Assembly (NCBI RefSeq): GCF_020404405.1
Contig: NZ_JAIZDA010000003.1
Coordinates: 62,001 to 126,000, forward strand
Origin: Novosphingobium sp. FKTRR1
Lineage (GTDB): Bacteria > Pseudomonadota > Alphaproteobacteria > Sphingomonadales > Sphingomonadaceae
DNA: 64,000 bases
Direction: 5' to 3'
Within the stretch, counting starts at the first letter, position 1, and each line of letters starts with the position of its first letter. Positions 58,291-64,000 of the stretch are shown here, piece after piece. Under the pieces are notes generated by a model. The model did no database searches and had not been told where the DNA came from. It saw only the letters and a program-made list of their open reading frames with translations. The translations under genes were made by a program, and so were the position numbers.

Positions 58291-59397
58291 ATGTTCGGCT
58301 CGGCAATTCTTGACGTCGGCATTGGTCTTGTTCTGGTTTTCCTTCTGGTAAGTCTGATCCTTACTGCCGTTCGGGAGGTTGTTGAAACGTGGATGCGCAG
58401 TCGATCGGGCGATCTGGTGCGTGGCCTGTACGAATTGCTTCAACGTGATCAGGATACCTTGAAGCTCGTATTCAATCATCCACTGGTGTTCGCGCTGCAC
58501 AAGGCGACGGATGGCGGAGACGAGGCCTTACGCGCGCTGGGACTTGGAAAACCCGGTGAAAGTCTGCGTAATGCTCGCCAGAAACTCCCTTCCTACATTC
58601 CGACCGACATCATGACTGCCGTGCTTTGCGAGGTTTACAACCAGTCCAAGCAGCCGATCGCCAGCGCACCAAAGTTTGCAGCCGAACTTCAGAAGCTGTT
58701 CCTGACGCTTGAAAATTCGGCGATTTCCGGCGCCGTCGATCTGGAAGCCAACGTGGCCCATCTGTACGACAGCGTGATGGAACGGGCGACCGGCTGGTAC
58801 AAGCGGCGCACGCAGACGATCCTGTTCTGCCTTGGTCTTGCCGCCGCGCTGGTTTTCAACATCAATGCGGTGATCGTGGGCAACTACCTTGCCACCAGCC
58901 CGCAGGCGCGCGAGGCGGCAAGCGGCTATGCCACGCAGTTCGTGGCGGCCGAACAGGAACGGCGGCGCAAGGGCGAGCAACCGGTGGCCATGCCAACCGC
59001 AGAGCCAGCGGATACCGCGACGACTGCTTCACCGGCGGACGATGGTTCAGCCTTACCGAGCGATGCTGCGACGGGCGAAGCGGTGCAGAACGACGCTCCG
59101 CCAGCACCCCAAGTGCCGATCGACCAGTTGTTCGGCGATCTTCAGGATACGATAGGGTTGCCGATCGGCTGGTCGGGTGCGACCGTCCAGCGCATTCAGG
59201 CGGTGTTTCCGCATGGGCCGACCGCGCAAAGCGGGTCATGCTTGGGCTATATTGGACCGATCCTGCTGCTTCTGGCGGGTTATCTGATCACGGCGTTTGC
59301 GGCGACGCTGGGCGCGCCGTTCTGGTTCGACGTGCTCAATCGCTTCGTCTCGGTCCGCAGTGTGATGAAGCCCAAGGCGAAGGACGATGCCGCCTAG
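58291..59397 (+). CDS. Hypothetical membrane protein
   Basis: A 368-residue protein with three or four membrane segments: residues about 6-27 (A-I-L-D-V-G-I-G-L-V-L-V-F), about 175-195 (I-L-F-C-L-G-L-A-A-A-L-V-F) and about 325-345 (G-Y-I-G-P-I-L-L-L-L-A). A hydrophilic Ala/Pro-rich loop (about 215-270) and a soluble helical region (about 50-165) lie between. GGGGGGAAT precedes the ATG. No domain is recognised. It is divergent from the CocE-type gene and convergent with purC. Confidence 0.65.
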   Translation: MFGSAILDVGIGLVLVFLLVSLILTAVREVVETWMRSRSGDLVRGLYELLQRDQDTLKLVFNHPLVFALHKATDGGDEALRALGLGKPGESLRNARQKLPSYIPTDIMTAVLCEVYNQSKQPIASAPKFAAELQKLFLTLENSAISGAVDLEANVAHLYDSVMERATGWYKRRTQTILFCLGLAAALVFNINAVIVGNYLATSPQAREAASGYATQFVAAEQERRRKGEQPVAMPTAEPADTATTASPADDGSALPSDAATGEAVQNDAPPAPQVPIDQLFGDLQDTIGLPIGWSGATVQRIQAVFPHGPTAQSGSCLGYIGPILLLLAGYLITAFAATLGAPFWFDVLNRFVSVRSVMKPKAKDDAA

Positions 59398-59424
59398 CCA
59401 GTGCGGGCCGGGGGAATTAAGCAG

Positions 59425-59455
59425 CCGCGCCGCTGGACCAGGTCCGGCGGCGCGG
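59425..59455. terminator. Bidirectional hairpin between the membrane protein and purC
   Basis: CCGCGCCGC (59425-59433) pairs with GCGGCGCGG (59447-59455), and an inner GGACC/GGTCC stem closes on a single A. This almost perfect palindrome between convergent genes is a probable terminator for both. Confidence 0.6.
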
Positions 59456-59465
59456 TGATCACGGC

Positions 59466-60251
59466 TTACTTCTTGGTACGCAGCTTGCGGTGGGCGCCCA
59501 GGTCGAACACTTCGCTGGGGCCGTTGTCGGATTCGAGAAGGCCGAGGCGGCGCGCGACTTCCTGATAGGCTTCTTCTTCGCCACCAAGATCGCGGCGGAA
59601 GCGGTCCTTGTCGAGCTTTTCGCCGGTGGTCATGTCCCACAGGCGGCAGCCGTCGGGGCTGATCTCGTCGGCCAGAATCACGCGGGCATAGTCGCCGTCC
59701 CAGATGCGGCCGAATTCAAGCTTGAAGTCGACGAGCCGGATGTTGATCGCGGCGAACATGCCCACAAGGAAGTCGTTCACGCGGATCGCCATCGAGGACA
59801 TGTCTTGCATCTCCTCGTTGTTGGCCCAGCCGAAGCAGGCAATGTGCTCTTCGGCGACCATCGGATCGCCCAGCGCATCGTCCTTGTAGTAATACTCGAT
59901 CAGCGTGTGCGGCAGCGGTTCGCCCTCGGCGATGCCAAGCCGCTTGCTGATCGAACCGGCGGCGACGTTGCGCACAACGACTTCGAGCGGGATGATCTCG
60001 ACCTGACGCACCAGTTGCTCGCGCATGTTCAGGCGGCGGATGAAGTGCGTGGGGATGCCGATGTGCGACAACCGCGTGAACACATACTCGCTGATGCGGT
60101 TGTTGATCACGCCCTTGCCGTTGATCGTGCCGCGCTTCTGCGCGTTGAAAGCCGTGGCATCATCCTTGAAATACTGGATCAGGGTGCCGGGTTCGGGGCC
60201 TTCGTAAAGGATCTTGGCCTTGCCTTCGTAGATCTGGCGGCGACGGGACAT
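59466..60251 (-). CDS. purC: Phosphoribosylaminoimidazole-succinocarboxamide synthase
   Basis: A 261-residue SAICAR synthetase of purine synthesis. Typical segments are [28 protein letters not shown] and D-F-K-L-E-F-G, and the C-terminal E-V-F-D-L-G. ATG at 60251 with a GGAAGA ribosome binding site starts the family sequence. A structured leader with a terminator-like hairpin lies 67 bp upstream. In many alphaproteobacteria purS and purQ follow directly; here they are 10.2 kb away. Confidence 0.96.
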   Translation of the reverse strand: MSRRRQIYEGKAKILYEGPEPGTLIQYFKDDATAFNAQKRGTINGKGVINNRISEYVFTRLSHIGIPTHFIRRLNMREQLVRQVEIIPLEVVVRNVAAGSISKRLGIAEGEPLPHTLIEYYYKDDALGDPMVAEEHIACFGWANNEEMQDMSSMAIRVNDFLVGMFAAINIRLVDFKLEFGRIWDGDYARVILADEISPDGCRLWDMTTGEKLDKDRFRRDLGGEEEAYQEVARRLGLLESDNGPSEVFDLGAHRKLRTKK

Positions 60252-60317
60252 GGGCGATTCTTCCTGTGCGTCGTGAGCGCGCGCGGGCACTCTAGGCCCT
60301 TCGCGGCAAATCAAAAA

Positions 60318-60369
60318 CCCCGGCAGACGAAGCTGTCACCAGCGAAGTGACATCATCGCAAGGCCGGGG
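60318..60369 (-). ncRNA. Nested hairpin with T-run in the purC leader (attenuator or small RNA end)
   Basis: On the minus strand GCCCCGGC (complement of 60363-60370) pairs with GCCGGGG (complement of 60318-60324), and an inner TGTCAC/GTGACA stem lies inside. The outer stem is followed by TTTTTG, like a Rho-independent terminator, 67 bp before purC. There is no minus-strand gene further upstream (60370-60589), so it is either a leader attenuator of purC or the end of a small RNA. Confidence 0.45.
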
Positions 60370-60589
60370 CTGCGATCCGCGCCCATAGGCGAAAACGCCG
60401 CGCGGTGCAATTCCGGGTTGCATTTCGAAAAACTTGAACAACTCATGCTATCTTATCTGTCTGAACTGAATGATGGCTGAAGCGTATAAGCACGGCATAC
60501 CCTTTGCGGGCCGTGCCGCTCGATCCCCCCGCTCCCCCAAAGGCGCGGTGCGGCCCGCATCCTGCCCTCACGTCAAAAGGATGATCCCC

Positions 60590-61189
60590 ATGAGCAAGGT
60601 TCTGGTTCTCTACTACTCCAGCTATGGCCACATCGAAACTCTGGCCAACGCCATCGCCGAAGGCGCTCGCGCCACCGGGGCGCACGTCGATGTCAAGCGC
60701 GTGCCCGAGACGGTTCCGCTCGAGATCGCGCAGGGTGCGCATTTCAAGCTCGATCAGGCGGCGCCGGTCGCCACCGTGGCCGAACTGGAGCATTACGACG
60801 CGATCATCGTCGGCACCGGCACACGCTTTGGCCGGATCAGCAGCCAACTGGCCGCGTTCCTCGATGCTGCAGGCGGCCTGTGGGCGCGCGGTGCGCTCAA
60901 CGGCAAGGTCGGTGCGGCGTTTACCAGCACCGCCAGCCAGCACGGTGGGCAGGAAACCACGCTGTTCTCGATCATCACCAACCTGCTGCACTTCGGCATG
61001 ACCATCGTCGGGCTCGACTATGGCTTCCAGGGCCAGTTGGGCGTGGACGAAGTAGTCGGTGGTTCGCCTTATGGTGCCACCACCATCGCGGCGGGTGACG
61101 GCAGCCGCCAGCCGAGCGCGGCCGAACTCGACGGCGCCCGCTATCTGGGCAAGCGCGTGGCCGACACCGCCAACAAGCTGTTCGGCTGA
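60590..61189 (+). CDS. wrbA: NAD(P)H:quinone oxidoreductase, WrbA type
   Basis: A 199-residue flavodoxin-like FMN protein with V-L-Y-Y-S-S-Y-G-H near the N-terminus, G-T-G-T-R-F-G, and [14 protein letters not shown]. It reduces quinones by two electrons and protects from oxidative stress. An ATG at 60590 matches the family start; an ATG at 60581 would add three residues. The 338-bp region to purC holds both promoters and the purC leader hairpin. A G/C hairpin follows. Confidence 0.93.
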   Translation: MSKVLVLYYSSYGHIETLANAIAEGARATGAHVDVKRVPETVPLEIAQGAHFKLDQAAPVATVAELEHYDAIIVGTGTRFGRISSQLAAFLDAAGGLWARGALNGKVGAAFTSTASQHGGQETTLFSIITNLLHFGMTIVGLDYGFQGQLGVDEVVGGSPYGATTIAAGDGSRQPSAAELDGARYLGKRVADTANKLFG

Positions 61190-61195
61190 ACTTGG

Positions 61196-61233
61196 GCGCG
61201 GGGAGCGGCACCGTCTGGCGCCGCCCCCCGCGC
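61196..61233 (+). terminator. GC-rich hairpin after wrbA
   Basis: GCGCGGGG (61196-61203) pairs with CCCCGCGC (61226-61233), and an inner GCGGC/GCCGC stem lies inside. It lies 7 bp after the wrbA stop and lacks a T-run. Confidence 0.55.
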
Positions 61234-61372
61234 ACAGCCCGAGTGGTGCCTAAGGCGTGTGGACAAGTTCGGGCGTGCCAGAAGCGTCAGCTATCCGCCA
61301 TTTTTCCCTGGCAACGAACTTTCCGGATACGACGCCATTGCGGACGTGAACGCCACCAAAACACAACACCTT

Positions 61373-61529
61373 CGTCGCCCCGTGCTTGACACGGGGCTTG
61401 GCTACATTTCCGCGCCGCCCCAGGGCGAGTTCGCCATGATATAGACCCAACCGCCCCTTTCGATCGGGCAGTCATGCCAAACGCGAGGCCGCAAGGAAAG
61501 CCAAGCCCCGTGTCAAGCACGGGGCGACG
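61373..61529. repeat. REP-like 31-bp inverted repeat pair
   Basis: Two identical 31-bp copies in opposite orientation at 61373-61403 and 61499-61529, 95 bp apart. Each contains the palindrome CCCCGTGTCAAGCACGGGG, which is itself a 7-bp stem with a 5-nt loop. This resembles the paired REP/BIME-type elements scattered in sphingomonad and other proteobacterial intergenic regions. It lies in a 491-bp region (61190-61680) without a gene. Confidence 0.8.
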
Positions 61530-61680
61530 GTGGTTTGGAGGAGGAAATGACCGCTCCCCACGACTTTTCTGCCATAGCGAAGCCGAGCCGACAGGATTGT
61601 CAACCGCTCTTGGCTCAGGTCGGTCCGAAGAGTCGCCTTCGCCCAGTTGCGGACATTTGATGCGGCGGTAATGTCTCTCA

Positions 61681-62157
61681 ATGCTGCATTGGTTCTCTGC
61701 CGTTCTCGCCCTCGGTGCTGTTCAGTCCACTCCAGTGGCTTCTCTCCGCGTGGACGCTGATCGAGCCACCTTCCTCGCAATTATAGAGGAAGATCGTGTC
61801 CACGGTTACAAGATCCAGATTAAGTGCGTGGCTAAATGCTCTCATTCAATGAGCTACAGCGAACCCGTCGGCGACAGCCCCTTGGGCTTATTCTATGGCG
61901 AAAACGGCCTGCTTTACTCCAAGTGGGCTGGAGGTTCGGCGTATCGTGTCCGAGTTTGGCGCGTCACCGACAAGGGCGTGGAGAAAGTTGGCGAATTCGC
62001 AAGCTGGCACCGGGAGCCAGACTTCACGAGTGACAAGCTCGGCCGACCCGCGATACGGGTTTATGAGGGAGGGTTCGACTTCGCGCTGACCTTGCGCCCA
62101 GTGCTTTGGACATACATTCATGGACGCTTTTTGCGCGAGACGCGGAACGGCAACTGA
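61681..62157 (+). CDS. Hypothetical protein
   Basis: A 158-residue protein with a hydrophobic N-terminus (M-L-H-W-F-S-A-V-L-A-L-G-A-V) that may be a signal peptide. The rest has beta-rich segments and two Cys (I-K-C-V-A-K-C) that could form a disulfide. No family is recognised. GC content and codon usage appear lower than in its neighbours, so it may be recently acquired. It lies between the REP-like repeat and the tRNA-like element. Confidence 0.5.
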   Translation: MLHWFSAVLALGAVQSTPVASLRVDADRATFLAIIEEDRVHGYKIQIKCVAKCSHSMSYSEPVGDSPLGLFYGENGLLYSKWAGGSAYRVRVWRVTDKGVEKVGEFASWHREPDFTSDKLGRPAIRVYEGGFDFALTLRPVLWTYIHGRFLRETRNGN

Positions 62158-62175
62158 CCGCCCAGTTTAAGCTAT

Positions 62176-62255
62176 TGCCAGCGGCGGGGATCGAACCCGC
62201 ACCCCGTTGCCGAGGATCGCTGTAGCGACACGTCTACCAATTCTGTCACGCTGGC
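62176..62255 (-). tRNA. tRNA-Leu-like element with truncated anticodon arm
   Basis: The 80-nt minus-strand sequence starts GCCAGCG and ends CGCTGGC-A: a perfect 7-bp acceptor stem. The T-arm is GCGGG-TTCGATC-CCCGC, the D-loop has the Leu-type A-A-T-T-G-G-T-A-G-A, and a long variable arm is present. Where the anticodon arm should be there is TCGC-TACA-GCGA, a stem with a 4-nt loop, so no 7-nt anticodon loop exists. No CCA is encoded. It is therefore a tRNA pseudogene or a tRNA-like RNA. Confidence 0.65.
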
Positions 62256-62426
62256 AGGAACGACATAGCACGTGAGCCAGAACACAGGAACGGCAGCTCC
62301 CCACGCCTTTCCCGCCGTTTGATCCGCTATCGGCGATCCTCAATAGCGGTCATCCCTTCATGGTGGCCATTGTCCACGCTGCTTAGGGGGGCTGCGCCTC
62401 GCGATGCCGCCTTGCGGGCCGATGGC
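62256..62426. other. Intergenic stretch before the S9 peptidase 3' end
   Basis: About 170 bp between the tRNA-like element and the end of the convergently placed S9 peptidase gene. No gene is apparent; G/C-rich repeats such as GGGGGGCTGCGCC are visible. Confidence 0.4.
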
Positions 62427-64000
62427 CTAACGCTCGCCCAGCAGGTTCTGTTTCCAGAAGGCGACTTCGGTCCAGAACTGGTAATCCTGATTGGCCTTTT
62501 TGGCATAACCATGGCCTTCGTCGAGGGCGATCAGGTGCCAGGCGGTGCGGCCTTGGGCGCGTACTGCCTTGACCATCTGTTCCGCCTCGCTGCGCGGCAC
62601 CCGCGGATCGTTGCCGCCGGTGGTGACCATCAGCGGGATTGCCAGCCGGTCGGCGTGGGTCAGGGGCGAGATGGCGAGCAGTTGAGCGCGCTGTACAGGG
62701 TTGCGCTCGTCGCCATATTCCACCCGGCGCAAGTCGCGGCGATAGCCCTGAGTATTCTGCAGGAACGTGACGAAATTGCTGATTGCCACGGCGCAGGCCG
62801 CTGCTTTCAGTCGCGCGCCATAGCGGATCGCGCTGGCATAGCACATATACCCCCCGTACGACCCACCCGTGACGGCCATCGCTGCGCCGTCGATCTGCGG
62901 GTCGGCGGCCAGCCGGTCGAGCAGCGGTTCGATATCGCGCACCGAATCCTCGCGCTTGAACGGCCCGTTGTCGAGCGCGACGAAGCGTTTGCCGAAGCCG
63001 GTCGAACCGCGCACGTTGGGCAGCAGTACCGCGATGCCCAATTCGTTGACCAGATAGTTGGTCCGCCCGCGAAAACCGGGACGCGACTGGCCTTCGGGGC
63101 CGCCGTGGATGTCGACGATGACGGGGCGTTTGCCCGGAAACTTTGCCGGATCTGGACGATAGAGGTACCCGCTGACCGGCTCACCATCGAAGCTTTTCAC
63201 CTCGACCAGTTCGGCGGCAGCGTTGCGTGCCGGGTCGAGCCCACCGGTCTCGCTGGCGGTCCAGCGGGTGACCGCAAGCGAGATCGGATCGACGCTGAAG
63301 GCATCGGCCGGGAACTTCGCCGATTCGAGCGAGAGCCCGATCGTGCCCCATGGCGCCACTTTCATTGCGCCGATCACGCCAGCGGGCAGCTTGGCCACGT
63401 CGCGCATCGTCCCCGAAGCGGGCACGAACAGCCGCAGCTTCGATTCGCCCGCAATGTTGACGGTATAGGCGATGAAACGTCCGTCCGGAGCGATGTCGAA
63501 ATCCTCGACATCACCGCGCGGTTCGGGCGAGCGCGCGGTGAAGCGTCCGCTGGCAAGGTCCACCGTGCCCAGCCGCAGGAAATCCGAGCCGGCGTCGCTG
63601 GTTGCCCACAACTTGCCATCGGGCGCGAAGGCGACTTTGCCGAACGCGGCCGGGGCCAGCTTGGCTTTGGGGCCGCCGAGCGGGGTAAGCGTTCCTTTGG
63701 ACAGATCCAGCCGGTACAGATTGGTGCGCGCGACCGAGACATATTCGGTGACCAGTGCCGTCTTGCCATCAGGGGCGAAATCCCCGATCTGCCAGCCGCC
63801 GCCGGTCACTTGCGCCACCAAGCGGTTGGTTTCGGGATGGCGTGGGTCGATCACGTAAAGATCGGCATCCACACCGTTGCGGCGGGTCGAACGATAGCCC
63901 AGCCAATGCCCGTCGTGGCTGACCGCGCCCACTTCGTTGCGGCTCTTGCCGTCGGTCAACAGCGTCAGGCGCCCGTCCTTGAGTGTGTAGAACTGGAAGA
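62427..64000 (-). CDS. S9-family peptidase (prolyl-oligopeptidase-like), 5' partial
   Basis: The open frame runs past 64000, so the N-terminus is missing; the visible part is about 525 residues. An N-terminal beta-propeller (W-L-G-Y-R-S-T-R-R and repeats with D-G-K) precedes an alpha/beta-hydrolase domain with the catalytic Ser in G-G-S-Y-G-G-Y, Asp in T-G-G-N-D-P-R and His in D-E-G-H-G-Y. S9C-type enzymes cleave small peptides, often in the periplasm. It has no co-directional neighbour in the window. Confidence 0.92.
   Translation of the reverse strand, partial: FQFYTLKDGRLTLLTDGKSRNEVGAVSHDGHWLGYRSTRRNGVDADLYVIDPRHPETNRLVAQVTGGGWQIGDFAPDGKTALVTEYVSVARTNLYRLDLSKGTLTPLGGPKAKLAPAAFGKVAFAPDGKLWATSDAGSDFLRLGTVDLASGRFTARSPEPRGDVEDFDIAPDGRFIAYTVNIAGESKLRLFVPASGTMRDVAKLPAGVIGAMKVAPWGTIGLSLESAKFPADAFSVDPISLAVTRWTASETGGLDPARNAAAELVEVKSFDGEPVSGYLYRPDPAKFPGKRPVIVDIHGGPEGQSRPGFRGRTNYLVNELGIAVLLPNVRGSTGFGKRFVALDNGPFKREDSVRDIEPLLDRLAADPQIDGAAMAVTGGSYGGYMCYASAIRYGARLKAAACAVAISNFVTFLQNTQGYRRDLRRVEYGDERNPVQRAQLLAISPLTHADRLAIPLMVTTGGNDPRVPRSEAEQMVKAVRAQGRTAWHLIALDEGHGYAKKANQDYQFWTEVAFWKQNLLGER

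Noticed and set aside
62176-62255. Functional tRNA-Leu gene
   Set aside because: No 7-nt anticodon loop can be formed, so decoding function is not supported.
1-64000. CRISPR array, prophage or insertion sequence
   Set aside because: I saw no regularly spaced direct repeats, phage genes or transposases anywhere in the window.

Overview
The window is a 64-kb chromosomal segment of a GC-rich alphaproteobacterium. It looks like a member of the Sphingomonadales, probably Novosphingobium or a close relative. The evidence is a CYP101 (P450cam-type) cytochrome, a sphingomonad-style TonB-dependent receptor, many paralogous short-chain dehydrogenases (SDRs), Rieske oxygenase alpha subunits, and purC/purS/purQ on one strand. 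No taxonomic marker such as rRNA is present, so the assignment is inference. I see no transposase, integrase or CRISPR array.

Layout. (1) 1-3.4 kb: the end of a DUF3291 gene, a VapBC-like toxin-antitoxin pair, glmS and a GNAT acetyltransferase. (2) 3.4-13.9 kb: a minus-strand catabolic operon (DUF35 protein, thiolase-like protein, acyl-CoA dehydrogenase, 2-oxoacid dehydrogenase E1alpha/E1beta/E2, VOC protein, CYP101-like P450). It lies below a quorum-sensing-type LuxR regulator, and a second acyl-CoA dehydrogenase is transcribed divergently. (3) 13.9-23.7 kb: two Rieske oxygenase alpha subunits, a ThuA-like protein, five SDRs, a GST, a SnoaL-like protein and a TetR regulator. (4) 23.9-25.1 kb: cspA, a small acidic protein and an IF-1 variant. 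(5) 25.3-28.7 kb: an EthD protein and a third Rieske alpha subunit, divergent from an AMP-forming acyl-CoA ligase. (6) 28.9-32.6 kb: a small membrane protein, a polyproline lipoprotein, homocysteine S-methyltransferase and gamma-glutamyltransferase. (7) 32.7-45.7 kb: a second catabolic block with five SDRs, three zinc-independent MDR oxidoreductases, two VOC proteins, a TonB receptor, a ThuA-like protein, two SnoaL-like proteins and a Rieske ferredoxin. (8) 45.9-64 kb: a GGDEF-EAL protein, purQ-purS, a TetR/HlyD/ABC export cassette, an M16 peptidase, a CocE-type hydrolase, a membrane protein, purC, wrbA, a REP-like inverted repeat, a tRNA-Leu-like element and the 3' part of an S9 peptidase gene.

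How it fits together. Regions 2, 3, 5 and 7 read as one dispersed pathway for an imported hydrophobic, probably alicyclic or terpenoid-like, compound. Uptake would be through the TonB receptor, oxidation by the P450 and Rieske enzymes, and alcohol/enone processing by SDRs and MDRs. CoA activation would follow by the ligase, then beta-oxidation-like steps by the acyl-CoA dehydrogenases and the thiolase/DUF35 pair, and oxidative decarboxylation by the E1/E2 complex. The substrate cannot be read from sequence.

The most interesting signal is regulatory. A near-canonical lux box lies in the luxR/acyl-CoA dehydrogenase divergent promoter, and a second copy lies upstream of the P450 operon. Similar 20-bp elements recur in the promoter regions of the Rieske, ligase, TonB-receptor and SnoaL-MDR-ThuA operons. 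This suggests a LuxR regulator with no visible luxI partner controlling a catabolic regulon across at least 30 kb.
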